Assembly (NCBI GenBank): GCA_965230275.1
Contig: CBDDKO010000002.1
Location: forward strand, 1,922,001 to 1,986,000
Direction: 5' to 3'
DNA: 64,000 bases
Source of the DNA: JAJRRS01 sp965230275
GTDB lineage: Bacteria > Planctomycetota > Phycisphaerae > Phycisphaerales > Phycisphaeraceae
The notes beneath the pieces were generated by a model, which ran no database searches, was not told the DNA's origin, and saw nothing but the letters and a program-made list of their open reading frames with translations. Each line of letters opens with the position of its first letter. The first letter of the stretch is position 1. This document shows positions 42,603 to 50,434 of the stretch, one piece after another. The position numbers and the translations under genes are program-made.

Positions 42603-42914
42603 ATGTACGCGATCATCGAAGACTCCGGCACCCAGATCAAGGTCTCCCAAGGCGACATCATCCGTGTCGATCTGCGCGACCTGCCCGATGACGCCCAGAG
42701 CCTCACCTTCGACCGCGTCCTCATGATCGGCGGCGACAAGACCCAGATCGGCCAGCCCGTCGTCCAGGGCGCCTCGGTCACCGCCGACATCATCGACCCC
42801 GACGACTCGGACAAGGTCAACATCACCAAGCTCAAGCGCCGCAAGACCTACAAGCGCAACAAGGGCCACCGCCAGCACTACATCAAGGTCAAGGTCACCG
42901 AGATCAAGGCATAA
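42603..42914 (+). CDS. rplU: Ribosomal protein bL21
   Basis: The 103-residue protein begins MYAIIEDSGTQIKVSQGD and has LTFDRVLMIGG, IGQPVVQGASVTADI and the basic KLKRRKTYKRNKGHRQHYIKVKV end of L21. The standard partner rpmA (bL27) and obgE do not follow; a terminator-like hairpin and a repeat do. The start is set by homology; an in-frame extension upstream is not supported. Confidence 0.95.
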   Translation: MYAIIEDSGTQIKVSQGDIIRVDLRDLPDDAQSLTFDRVLMIGGDKTQIGQPVVQGASVTADIIDPDDSDKVNITKLKRRKTYKRNKGHRQHYIKVKVTEIKA

Positions 42915-42950
42915 GTCGGCCCGGGGATTCAAACAAGATTCTGTTTACTT

Positions 42951-42986
42951 CAAGCCCATGTGCAAACAGCATGTGGGCTTGTTTGT
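42951..42986 (+). terminator. Probable terminator of rplU
   Basis: CAAGCCCATGTGC pairs with GCATGTGGGCTTG (two mismatches) around an AAACA loop and is followed by TTTGTT. It lies 36 bases past the rplU stop. Confidence 0.7.
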
Positions 42987-42987
42987 T

Positions 42988-43083
42988 GATCTTCGATGTT
43001 CAATCTTCAATGTGCAATCTGAAGTGAGATGCCGCGTCTTCTTACATTGAAAATTGACCATCGAACATTGAAGATTGAAAATC
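42988..43083. repeat. Inverted repeat of TTCAATCTTCAATG type
   Basis: The left arm GATCTTCGATGTTCAATCTTC pairs with the right arm GAACATTGAAGATTGAAAATC. It fills the convergent gap between rplU and yjbQ. A shorter TTGAACATTGAACATCCC relative precedes the gene at 45149. Confidence 0.7.
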
Positions 43084-43087
43084 CCCT

Positions 43088-43522
43088 CTACTCCCCGATG
43101 ATCTTGACCAGCACGCGCTTGCGGCGGCGGCCGTCGAACTCGGCGTAGAAGATCTGCTCCCACGGGCCGAAGTCCAGCTCGCCATCCGTGATCGCAACCA
43201 CGACCTCCCGGCCCATGACCTGCCGTTTCATATGAGCGTCGGCGTTGTCCTCGCCGGTGCGGTTGTGCCGGTAGCCCCCGGCAGAGGGATCGGCACCGGC
43301 ATTGAACGGGGCGAGTTTCTCCAGCCAGTCGTCGTAGTCCTGGATCAGCCCGGACTCGTTGTCATTGATGTAGACGCTGGCGGTGATGTGCATCGCGTTG
43401 ACGAGGCACAGCCCGTTACGCACACCGCTTTGCGTAACCAGCTCCTGGACCTTGTCAGAAATGTTGATGTAGCCCCGGCGGTCCGGGATGTTGAACCACA
43501 GCTCTTCGCGCAGGTGTTTCAT
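43088..43522 (-). CDS. yjbQ: YjbQ-family protein (secondary thiamine-phosphate synthase type, UPF0047)
   Basis: The 144-residue protein shows FNIPDRRGYINISDKVQELV, NGLCLVNAMHITASVYINDNE, HNRTGEDNADAHMKRQVMGREVVVAITDGEL and FGPWEQIFYAEFDGRRRKRVLVKIIGE, nearly the full family pattern with its conserved His and Asp/Glu residues. The E. coli relative shows weak thiamine phosphate synthase activity; the physiological role is uncertain. The gene stands alone. Confidence 0.95.
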   Translation of the reverse strand: MKHLREELWFNIPDRRGYINISDKVQELVTQSGVRNGLCLVNAMHITASVYINDNESGLIQDYDDWLEKLAPFNAGADPSAGGYRHNRTGEDNADAHMKRQVMGREVVVAITDGELDFGPWEQIFYAEFDGRRRKRVLVKIIGE

Positions 43523-43573
43523 GGTGAGGATTGAAGCTTGAGGGGTGAGCCTTGAGGGGAAAGAGCACGGCCG

Positions 43574-44344
43574 TTACCGGTTCTCGCCGAGACGCTCTTT
43601 GGGCTTGTCTTCTTCGGCTTCCGGCTCGTTGAATCGGCAGAGATAGATCCGCTGGGGATCGACGTGGCCGCCGTGGCCCTGGAAGAACTCTTCGTGATCG
43701 CCGATCCCGTCGGTCTTGGTCTGGCTGGAACGATACCGCAGGCCGATGCGGTTGCCATCGCCATCGGTGATCCAGTTCAAAAACATAATGCTGTGACCGG
43801 ACTTGCCCCGCCAGAAGTTGCCGAAGTCGCCGCTGCGTGCGTCGTCGTGGCTGACCGCGTGCCCTACGCCCAGCACATCCATGGCGAAAGCGGACTGGGT
43901 CTCGCCGCTTTCCTGAGTCGCGCCGTACCACTGCTTCTGAAACGTCTTGATCTCGTCGAAGCTCTTACCCTCGAACAGGCCGTGCTTCTGCCCGAGTTTG
44001 AAAGCAACCTGGAAGGTGAACCCGCTGCAATAGGTGCCCTTGGGCTGCTTCTTCAGTACGGTCTCGCCCTGGTAGGTGAGTGTCTCACAGACGCCGGTGG
44101 AGTTTTTCCAGATGTAGCCCCCGCCGTTCTTGTATGCGTATGCGATAGTAAGCGCGTCCTCAGCCAGCGCGCTTTGGGCCTGCTCGGAAGCGGTGTCCTT
44201 GGACGGGGCAGCGTCTTCGTTGCTAGCCGGTTCGGTAGCCGTCGTGATCGGACCGCCATCGGACCAGGCGAACTGCGGGCCGATGGGCATGAGCATGGTC
44301 AGGATGAGCAGGAGTTGGATGCCGGCCAACGGGGATCGGAACAT
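43574..44344 (-). CDS. Secreted NlpC/P60-like protein
   Basis: The 256-residue protein starts MFRSPLAGIQLLLILTMLMPIGPQFA, a signal peptide. A Cys in GTYCSGFTFQVAFKLG and His in GKSGHSIMFLNWI are placed like the Cys-His pair of NlpC/P60 or CHAP peptidases, with YAYKNGGGYIWKN upstream. Such enzymes cut peptidoglycan peptides. The third catalytic residue is not obvious and the C-terminal 60 residues are Glu/Lys-rich. The ATG at 44344 is chosen so that the signal is terminal. A small gene precedes it by 28 bases on the same strand. Confidence 0.65.
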   Translation of the reverse strand: MFRSPLAGIQLLLILTMLMPIGPQFAWSDGGPITTATEPASNEDAAPSKDTASEQAQSALAEDALTIAYAYKNGGGYIWKNSTGVCETLTYQGETVLKKQPKGTYCSGFTFQVAFKLGQKHGLFEGKSFDEIKTFQKQWYGATQESGETQSAFAMDVLGVGHAVSHDDARSGDFGNFWRGKSGHSIMFLNWITDGDGNRIGLRYRSSQTKTDGIGDHEEFFQGHGGHVDPQRIYLCRFNEPEAEEDKPKERLGENR

Positions 44345-44372
44345 GCGGGGTCGTCCTTGAACCTGATGAACC

Positions 44373-44594
44373 TTACGAGGAATCGATCGCGTCCTTGCAG
44401 CCGGGGCCGTCGTCTCCCTCCGGGATCGGGCGGACCTCGGCGACTTCCTCCTTATCGACCAACACCCCCTGAATAATGTAACCGCGGACCCCGATTTCCC
44501 GGCCGTCCGGTTGAACAGCCTCCGGCACCACCTCCTCAACCGTGTGGAAGCAGCGGTCGGTATGGCGTCGGATGGCGAGATTCGGTTTTGGCAT
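44373..44594 (-). CDS. Small hypothetical protein
   Basis: The 73-residue frame (MPKPNLAIRRHTDRCFHTVEEVVPE...) has balanced composition and lies 28 bases upstream of the NlpC-like gene on the same strand. No Shine-Dalgarno is seen. It includes REIGVRGYIIQGVLVDKEEV, which looks like a beta-strand pair. The support is spacing and composition only. Confidence 0.45.
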   Translation of the reverse strand: MPKPNLAIRRHTDRCFHTVEEVVPEAVQPDGREIGVRGYIIQGVLVDKEEVAEVRPIPEGDDGPGCKDAIDSS

Positions 44595-44677
44595 TCGCTG
44601 GTCGGGGGCAGGCTTTGGTGGATTAAGTTGTGGAGGGTACTACGGGGGGAAGGTTTCCGCGGTGGTAGTCCGTAGGA

Positions 44678-44715
44678 ACTTCCGGGGGGACTTCCAGGTG
44701 GAAACTTCCGGGGGC
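44678..44715 (+). promoter_or_regulatory. Three ACTTCC direct repeats upstream of a small gene
   Basis: ACTTCCGGGGGG at 44678, ACTTCCAGGTGG at 44690 and ACTTCCGGGGGC at 44704 are near-direct repeats at 12- and 14-base spacing, 50-90 bases before the ATG at 44768. This fits an operator array but may be a simple-sequence effect. Confidence 0.35.
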
Positions 44716-44767
44716 GGGCGAGTCAGGGTATGGTAGCAGGCAGATACCGACAGTGAAGGGGCAAGCC

Positions 44768-45049
44768 ATGGCCGAGATCGAAATCGGGCCCGAAAACGAA
44801 GGCAAGAACAACTGGTCGTACCAGGTGACCGTCTTCGACGCCGGCCGCAAACACAGCTACGACGTGACCTTAAGCTTCCAGGACTACGACCTGTGGAGCC
44901 ACGGCTCCCTGCCCCCCTCAAAAATTGTGGAAAAAGCGTTTTTGTTCCTCCTTGAGCGCGAGCCGGCCACCGCGATCATGAGCAAGTTCGACTGCTCGGT
45001 CATCCGGCGCTACTTCCCAGAGGTGGATTCAGTGCTGCCGAAGATGTGA
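44768..45049 (+). CDS. Small conserved-looking hypothetical protein
   Basis: The 93-residue protein MAEIEIGPENEGKNNWSYQ has GAAGGGG upstream. The body VTVFDAGRKHSYDVTLSFQDYDLWSHG and VEKAFLFLLEREPATAIMSKFDCSVIRRYFPEV suggests a compact alpha/beta fold. I do not recognise the family with certainty. It is followed by a heptamer repeat array. Confidence 0.7.
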   Translation: MAEIEIGPENEGKNNWSYQVTVFDAGRKHSYDVTLSFQDYDLWSHGSLPPSKIVEKAFLFLLEREPATAIMSKFDCSVIRRYFPEVDSVLPKM

Positions 45050-45063
45050 TGGTGAGCGGTGAG

Positions 45064-45098
45064 GCTTGGTGCTTGGTGCTTGGTGCTTGGTGCTTGGT
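45064..45098. repeat. GCTTGGT heptamer array (5 units)
   Basis: Five perfect GCTTGGT units follow each other directly between two plus-strand genes. The 7-base period is the same as in the GATACCC, TGATCCC and GGGGTTA arrays of this window. Confidence 0.9.
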
Positions 45099-45148
45099 CA
45101 GATGATAGATCACAGATTGAACATTGAACCTCGAACATTGAACATCCC

Positions 45149-45922
45149 ATGAATCTCCCCCGCCCTCACGTCCTGATGGAAGCGAACTACCGCCAACTGC
45201 TTGACGACAAGCCCAACGTCGCGGTCCTGCCGTGGGGCGCAACCGAGGCCCACAACTACCACCTGCCGCACGGCACGGACGTCTACGAAGCGCAGCTACT
45301 CGCTGAACACGCCGCCGGCGAAGCGAAGCTGCGCGGCGCCAAACCGATCGTCCTGCCGACCGTCCCTTTCGGCAACGACGGCCAACAACTCGACCAGGTC
45401 GCCACCATCAGCATCACCACCGCCACCGCCATGGCCATCCTCACCGACGTCGTCACGTCACTGCAAAAACAACACATCGACAAGCTCGTCATCCTCAACG
45501 CCCACGGCGGCAACGAGTTCAAACCCCTCGTCCGCGACCTGCAGATGCAGACCGGCATGTTCATCGTCACCGTCAACTTCTGGCAACTCGCCCCGGACGT
45601 CCAAAACGAAGTCCTCGACGATCCCGGCGACCATGCCGGCGAACTGGAGACCGCCCTGCTCATGCACCTGACCCCCGACCTGGTCAAACTCGACCAGGCC
45701 GGCCCCGGCAGCATGAACGACTTCGCCCTCAAAACCCTGCGCCAACCCGGCGTCTGGACCCCCCGCCCCTGGTCCAAAACCCACCCCGACACCGGCGCCG
45801 GCGACCCCCGCAAAGCGACCGCCGAGAAAGGCAAACGCTGCTTCGAGGCGATGGCTGAAAAGGTCGCGGAGTTATTGGTGGAAGTGTCAGCGGCGAAAAA
45901 GGGGCAATTGCCGTATGTGTAA
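45149..45922 (+). CDS. Creatininase-family amidohydrolase
   Basis: The 257-residue protein shows LPWGATEAHNYHLPHGTDVY with metal ligands Glu, His and Asp, PTVPFGNDGQQ, ILNAHGGNEF and the active-site Glu in DHAGELETALLMH. The family includes creatinine amidohydrolase, mycofactocin MftE peptidase and FAPy deformylase; no mycofactocin genes lie here and the substrate is unknown. The gene stands alone between repeats. Confidence 0.9.
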   Translation: MNLPRPHVLMEANYRQLLDDKPNVAVLPWGATEAHNYHLPHGTDVYEAQLLAEHAAGEAKLRGAKPIVLPTVPFGNDGQQLDQVATISITTATAMAILTDVVTSLQKQHIDKLVILNAHGGNEFKPLVRDLQMQTGMFIVTVNFWQLAPDVQNEVLDDPGDHAGELETALLMHLTPDLVKLDQAGPGSMNDFALKTLRQPGVWTPRPWSKTHPDTGAGDPRKATAEKGKRCFEAMAEKVAELLVEVSAAKKGQLPYV

Positions 45923-45992
45923 TCAAATCCACAATAATTTAGCAGACTTCGATCGGGCCCACTAGTATGTGATAACCCGGAACGAGTAACGA

Positions 45993-46586
45993 ATGTACAA
46001 ACGCACAACACTTGTCGTTACCTCAATTATCAGTGCATGCATCTGGCTTGTGTTTATACTGGCGATTGTCTTCTTCCTTGAAAGCCTTGTAAACGAAGGC
46101 TTCTCGTTCAGTGGTAAAGAAACCAGGCGCTTTGCTATTGCCAGTCTCATGATGACCGTGCCGACAACAGCCGGCACCCTGGCGACCGTTAGCCTATGTT
46201 TCAAAACGGCAACACTAAAGAGGAAGAAGATACTCAGGCTATACCTGCTGTTTCATCTTGGCAGCCATGCAATCTACCTGATGGCGCCCGTAGTGAACAT
46301 TGCGATCTTCGGCCACCCGTTTAATCCTGATGAATTCGCGAGACCTCTGATTATTCTAAGTGTGCTGAACGCACCTCTTATCCTGATGCTCATCGGTGCA
46401 AAGTGGTTTCCAAGTTTTACTCCACCGCCACCTGTCAACGGTGTTGGAAGCCTTGCAAACTGCCTCAATTGTGGGTACGACATGCGCGGCTCTCCAGGCA
46501 GTACATGCCCAGAGTGCGGATCGTACAATAAAGCAGACAGCACATGGAAACGCCAATCGTCGGCGTGGCACCAGCTATTCGGATGA
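45993..46586 (+). CDS. Membrane protein with C-terminal zinc ribbon
   Basis: The 197-residue protein has four hydrophobic segments between residues 8 and 140, then a cytoplasmic tail with CLNCGYDMRGSPGSTCPECG, a CxxC-x11-CxxC zinc ribbon. Small membrane proteins with this tail are frequent in planctomycetes and uncharacterised. Base use is less GC-rich than its neighbours. Its last 12 bases overlap the end of rmuC on the other strand. Confidence 0.75.
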   Translation: MYKRTTLVVTSIISACIWLVFILAIVFFLESLVNEGFSFSGKETRRFAIASLMMTVPTTAGTLATVSLCFKTATLKRKKILRLYLLFHLGSHAIYLMAPVVNIAIFGHPFNPDEFARPLIILSVLNAPLILMLIGAKWFPSFTPPPPVNGVGSLANCLNCGYDMRGSPGSTCPECGSYNKADSTWKRQSSAWHQLFG

Positions 46587-47873
46587 CGTGACCTGCTTCA
46601 CCCCGCGCGGGAGGACCTCGATCTGGGGGGCCGGGTCGGCGGGGAGTTCTTTGGGGGAGTCGGCGCCGAGGTCTTTGAACTTGCGGGCGCTGGAGACGAT
46701 TCTTGTCTCGAAGCTGCCGACGAAGTCGTTGTAGGCTTTGACGGCCCGGCCGAGGTTGTTGCCGAGCTTATCGACGTGGCCGGTGGCGACGGCGATGCGT
46801 TCGTGCAGTTCCTTGCCGAGGTCGGAGATCTTGCGGGCGTTCTCGGCCATGCGGGTTTCGCGCCAGCCCATCTCGACGACACGCAGCAGGCTGATGAGGA
46901 TGGCCGGGGTGGCGATGACGACGCCGGCGTTCATGGCGCTCTCAGCGAGGCCGGTCTCCACGTCCAGCGCGGCGGTCAAGAAAGCTTCGCCGGGCACGAA
47001 CAGCACGACGAAGTCGGGGGCCTGGGTCAGGCTTTGAGCGTAGCTCTTGCGCGACAGTTCGGTGACGCGCGACTTGAGGTCGCCGGCGTGTTTGTGCAGG
47101 AGGTGGCGGCGCTGGGTGTCGTCGTCGGTTTCCATGGCCTGGAAGTAGTTGGCGCCGACGGCCTTGGCGTCGATGACGATGGAGCGGCTGCTCGGAAGGT
47201 TGACGACCATGTCGGGGCGCTGGCTGGCTTCGCCGTTCCAGATGCTGACCTGCTCGTCGAAGTCGCAGTAGGCGCTCATGCCGGCCATCTCGACGATGCG
47301 TCGGAGCGTGATCTCGCCCCACTGCCCGCGCGCGGTCGCCGAGCCCTTGAGCGCGGTGGTCAAGGCGGTGGTCTGATCACCAAGTCGGCGCTGCACGTCG
47401 ATCATGGACGCGAGCTGCTGCTTGAGCGAGCCCTGGTCCTGCTTGCGGTCTTTCTCGATGTCGGCGACGGCCTTGCTGTGCTTATCCAGCGATTCGCGGA
47501 TCGGTTTGATCAGGGCTTCGATGGCCTGCTCGCGCTGCTTGAGCTGCGCGGCGGCGTCTTTCTGTTCGCCGTCGAGCGTCTTCTTGGCGAGCTGGAGGAA
47601 CTGCTCGTTGGACTGCTTGAGCACGTCGCCCGCCAGGGCTTTGAACTTGTCATCCAGGCCCTCGTGTTTGGCGCGTTGCTCGGCGTGCTGCTTGTCGAGG
47701 TCGGCGTAGGCCTGTCGCAGCGACTCGGCCTGCTCGTTGGCGTGGTTGAGGTCGCCCTTGATGCGGTCGCGTTGCTGGGTGAGCGTCTGACGCTGGGTCC
47801 ACAGCCAGACCGATGCGCACAGCAGCAGGACACACAGGACGGCGGCGACGGTGAAAAGGACGGGCCAGAGCAT
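46575..47873 (-). CDS. rmuC: DNA recombination protein RmuC
   Basis: The 432-residue protein has an N-terminal membrane anchor (LWPVLFTVAAVLCVLLLCASVWLW) and a coiled coil from about residue 30 to 170. The RmuC domain follows: GQWGEITLRRIVEMAGM, FDEQVSIWNGEASQRPDMVVNLPSSRSIVIDAKAV and PDFVVLFVPGEAFL. It limits DNA inversions in E. coli, probably as a nuclease of the restriction-like fold. The ATG at 47873 is preferred because it begins at the anchor. It overlaps the convergent zinc-ribbon gene by 12 bases. Confidence 0.93.
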   Translation of the reverse strand: MLWPVLFTVAAVLCVLLLCASVWLWTQRQTLTQQRDRIKGDLNHANEQAESLRQAYADLDKQHAEQRAKHEGLDDKFKALAGDVLKQSNEQFLQLAKKTLDGEQKDAAAQLKQREQAIEALIKPIRESLDKHSKAVADIEKDRKQDQGSLKQQLASMIDVQRRLGDQTTALTTALKGSATARGQWGEITLRRIVEMAGMSAYCDFDEQVSIWNGEASQRPDMVVNLPSSRSIVIDAKAVGANYFQAMETDDDTQRRHLLHKHAGDLKSRVTELSRKSYAQSLTQAPDFVVLFVPGEAFLTAALDVETGLAESAMNAGVVIATPAILISLLRVVEMGWRETRMAENARKISDLGKELHERIAVATGHVDKLGNNLGRAVKAYNDFVGSFETRIVSSARKFKDLGADSPKELPADPAPQIEVLPRGVKQVTSSE

Positions 47874-47961
47874 ACGGGGATTGTACCAAGCAAACATCCG
47901 GGCCAAGGCACTTCGTGCCATGACCCGGCTTTGGGTGATGATTAAGTCTACAAAGCCCCGG

Positions 47962-47993
47962 CCCTGATCCCTGATCCCTGATCCCCGAACCCT
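47962..47993. repeat. CCTGATC heptamer array
   Basis: Three to four imperfect units of the 7-base repeat CCTGATC end in CCCCGAACCCTG. The array touches the stop codon of the minus-strand gene at 47997-48491. Confidence 0.7.
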
Positions 47994-47996
47994 GCT

Positions 47997-48491
47997 CTAG
48001 GCTTCGATATCGATGTGGGTGTAGAGGTCGCCACTACTACCCCCCCCGGAAGTATCCGCGGAAGGATTGGCGGTGGGTTTCGTTGTGGCACGTTGCTGGA
48101 CGGCGGGGTCGGCGGTGGCGGCGAGCTGCTGGAGCAACGTCGCGGCGTCGGGCAGACGCTCTGACTGTGCTGCGGCGTTTTCCTCGGCCTGCTGCTCGGC
48201 CTTGGCGTGATTCTCGGCCCGCTGGTCGTCGGGGTGCTCGCGGTCGGACTGCTCGTTGTCGACGTGTAGGCGGGTGGCGGCCTCGTCGCCGTCGTGCTCC
48301 TCCAGGCCGAGCAGGCGGGTCTGGAAGACCTCGGTGTCCCGCTGAGCCTGACGGGTGCGGTTGCTCTCGCGCTTGTCCTGCTGACGGGCGACCTGCTGGG
48401 ACTGCAGGCCCGTCTGGGCAACGGCGGCGGCAATACCGGTTCCAATCGCACTCACGGTGAGGCTCCCAAGCTGGCTACGGGGGCTAGACAA
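47997..48491 (-). CDS. Hypothetical protein rich in Gln, Arg and Asp
   Basis: The 164-residue frame starts TTG (GGGGA upstream). A hydrophobic start SSPRSQLGSLTVSAIGTGIAAAVAQTGLQ is followed by a highly charged helical region (QQVARQQDKRESNRTRQAQRDTEVFQ, ENHAKAEQQAEENAAAQSER) probably forming a coiled coil, then a Gly/Ser tail with YTHIDIEA. No family is recognised. Periodic hydrophobics and the coiled-coil pattern favour a real gene. Confidence 0.5.
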   Translation of the reverse strand: MSSPRSQLGSLTVSAIGTGIAAAVAQTGLQSQQVARQQDKRESNRTRQAQRDTEVFQTRLLGLEEHDGDEAATRLHVDNEQSDREHPDDQRAENHAKAEQQAEENAAAQSERLPDAATLLQQLAATADPAVQQRATTKPTANPSADTSGGGSSGDLYTHIDIEA

Positions 48492-48590
48492 TCCCCGTAT
48501 CGCTTCTATCGGCCAACCGGGAGCCCGAGCATGAATGGAAAGTTATAAACATTGTTAATTGAAGTTTTTAACGATCTGATTGTCGGGTTT

Positions 48591-48624
48591 GGGGGTTAGG
48601 GGTTAGGGGTTGGGGGTTGGGGGG
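48591..48624. repeat. GGGGTTA/GGGGTTG heptamer array
   Basis: About five imperfect units of GGGGTTA or GGGGTTG lie in tandem. Runs of four or more G at 7-base spacing could form a quadruplex on the plus strand. Confidence 0.75.
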
Positions 48625-48648
48625 AAGATGTGGACTGGTGGGGATATG

Positions 48649-48677
48649 AAAAACGCCCGTCGGTGAGACGGGCGTTT
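48649..48677 (-). terminator. Terminator-like hairpin downstream of nusG
   Basis: On the minus strand AACGCCCGTC pairs with GACGGGCGTT around TCACC and is followed by TTTTC. It lies about 190 bases after the nusG stop, beyond the heptamer array. Confidence 0.8.
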
Positions 48678-48700
48678 GGGAAAGTTAATTTTGGGGGGAG

Positions 48701-48863
48701 GCGCGACAAGTCGCGTCGCTTCGTAGGGAACGGTGGGTATCCCGACCCCCGGATACCCGACCCCCTGATACCCGACCCCCTGATACCCGATACCCTGATA
48801 CCCGATACCCGATACCCGATACCCGATACCCGATACCCGATACCCGATACCCGATACCCGATT
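48701..48863. repeat. GCGACAAGTCGC palindrome plus GATACCC heptamer array, copy 2
   Basis: GCGCGACAAGTCGCGTCGCTTC at 48701-48722 is followed by a ~127-base array of GATACCC mixed with GACCCCCT and GATACCCT variants. It ends CGATTTTA, where the TTA is the nusG stop codon read in reverse. The degenerate units are at the distal side and perfect GATACCC units are next to nusG. Confidence 0.9.
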
Positions 48864-49625
48864 TTACTCTTCGAACTTCTCGATGAGCCAGTACTCCAGT
48901 TCGATCGGGGTGGCTCGGCCGAAGATGGTGACGACGACGCGGACCTTGCCCTGGTCGGGCAGGAGTTCGTCCACGGTGCCCTCCATGTTCTCGAACGGGC
49001 CCTCGCGGATCTTGATGTGGTCGCCGGGGGCGAACTCCATCTTGACGGTGGGCTGTTCCTCGGCGGGCTTGGAGGCCATCTGCATCTTCTCGATCTCGGG
49101 GATCGACATGGGCGAAGGCCGACCCGCGGTGCCGATGAAGTCGCCGACGCCGGTGGTTTCTTTGATGAGGAAGAAGACGTCCTGAGGGATGCGGCCGTCG
49201 TCTTCGAGCTGCATCTCGACGAAGACGTAGCCGGGGTAGAGCTTCTTCTCGATGATCTTTTGCTTGCCGGCCTTGATGGTTTTTTCTTTTTCGGTCGGCA
49301 CGAGGATACGGTTCACGAGGTGCTCGAAGCCCTCGATCTTGATCTTGCGGAGGAGCGTCTCGCGGACGGAGTCTTCCTTGTTGGAAGCGACGCGTAGGAC
49401 GAACCAGTTCATGCCTGGGGTGACCAGCAGCTCGTCATCGTCATCATCGGCGGGGAGATCGGCGGCTTCGTCAACGGGGGCCGGGGCGGCTTCTTCGGTC
49501 GGCTGACTGAAGCCAGCCTCGCCCTGCAGCTCGGCTTCGGGCGCGGGGGCCTGATCGGCGGGCGTGTCGGCGACGGCATCGTCGGCCTGGGGTTGTTCGT
49601 CCTGGATAAGGTTATCGTCAGCCAT
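48864..49625 (-). CDS. nusG: Transcription termination/antitermination protein NusG
   Basis: The 253-residue protein has a 70-residue acidic, Ala/Pro-rich N-terminal extension (residues 5-70) ahead of the NGN domain (MNWFVLRVASNKEDSVRETL, LYPGYVFVEMQL). The KOW domain FAPGDHIKIREGPFENMEGTVDEL follows. It ends IELEYWLIEKFEE. It binds RNA polymerase and links it to Rho or ribosomes. It lies 33 bases after secE. The usual next gene rplK is absent; a heptamer array and a terminator follow instead. Confidence 0.96.
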   Translation of the reverse strand: MADDNLIQDEQPQADDAVADTPADQAPAPEAELQGEAGFSQPTEEAAPAPVDEAADLPADDDDDELLVTPGMNWFVLRVASNKEDSVRETLLRKIKIEGFEHLVNRILVPTEKEKTIKAGKQKIIEKKLYPGYVFVEMQLEDDGRIPQDVFFLIKETTGVGDFIGTAGRPSPMSIPEIEKMQMASKPAEEQPTVKMEFAPGDHIKIREGPFENMEGTVDELLPDQGKVRVVVTIFGRATPIELEYWLIEKFEE

Positions 49626-49658
49626 GGGTATATTGCCCTGATCAATGAGGGGACGGGA

Positions 49659-50066
49659 TCAGCCTTCCAAGACGCCGACCTTGGTAAACAGGTATGCGAA
49701 GCCGATGTTGATCAGCCACAGCAGCAGCGCGATGAACGCGGTGCCACAGATCACGACCCAGGTCGAGCCGATGATCTCTTTCTTGCTGGGCCAGTTGACC
49801 TTCTTCATCTCGGCCTCGGTGGCGATCATGAAGTCGGCGATGTTGGGCTTGTTCAGCAGGAGGTAGACGATCAGGCCGAACAGGGCGATCACGCCCACGG
49901 CCATGCCGCCCTGGTAGAACAGCATCTGGTCCTTGGGGATGGCGTCGATGGTGGGCATCTTCTCCCACAGCCAGCCGACGCCCGAGAGGACGATCACGCC
50001 GATCCCGACGGCGCTGAGCATCCGGGTGTAGTAGCCCTGGCCGGGTTTGTACATTGATAATGCCAT
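49659..50066 (-). CDS. secE: Preprotein translocase subunit SecE
   Basis: The 135-residue protein has three hydrophobic segments: two N-terminal (MLSAVGIGVIVLSGVGWLW; GGMAVGVIALFGLIVYLLL) and the conserved C-terminal one after the amphipathic signature ATEAEMKKVNWPSKKEIIGSTWVV. Three segments, rather than the single one of most Gram-positives, resemble E. coli SecE. It stabilises SecY. Placement just upstream of nusG is the classic order. Confidence 0.95.
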   Translation of the reverse strand: MALSMYKPGQGYYTRMLSAVGIGVIVLSGVGWLWEKMPTIDAIPKDQMLFYQGGMAVGVIALFGLIVYLLLNKPNIADFMIATEAEMKKVNWPSKKEIIGSTWVVICGTAFIALLLWLINIGFAYLFTKVGVLEG

Positions 50067-50089
50067 GAGGTCTGAGGCCTTCGGCTTAC

Positions 50090-50225
50090 TAAGCCTTTAG
50101 CCATTAGCTGCTAGCTGTTAGCTGTTAGCTATTGGCCACAATTGTTAGTCGTTGGTCACAGGAATAGATGACCAACTGCCCAGATGCCTTTTGCTGATGG
50201 CTAAAGGCTGAGGGCTAATAGCTGC
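50090..50225. repeat. TTAGCCATTAGC-type palindrome between secE and tRNA-Trp
   Basis: CTTTAGCCATTAGCTGCTAGCTG pairs with the reverse of GCTGATGGCTAAAGG and GGGCTAATAGCTG. It is the first of three related elements, one in each spacer of this gene group. Confidence 0.8.
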
Positions 50226-50273
50226 CCAACGACGGATCAAGCCTGTAATCGCAACCGGCCCGTCCCGTCCAGA

Positions 50274-50346
<73 letters not shown>

Positions 50347-50348
50347 AA

Positions 50349-50432
50349 TAAAGCCATTAGCTTTTAGCGGTCAGTCATTAGCACGGATTCAGCCCTTCGG
50401 GGCTAACGGCTAATAGCTAACGGCTAATGGCT
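50349..50432. repeat. GCTAATGGCTAA-type palindrome between tRNA-Trp and rpmG
   Basis: GCCATTAGCTTTTAGCGGTC and GGCTAATAGCTAACGGCTAATGGC pair around CCTTCGGGG. It ends two bases before the rpmG stop codon. Confidence 0.8.
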
Positions 50433-50434
50433 TG

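Noticed and set aside
48737..48863. Longer GATACCC array as a CRISPR array
   Set aside because: Same reason: degenerate 7-8-base units without unique spacers.
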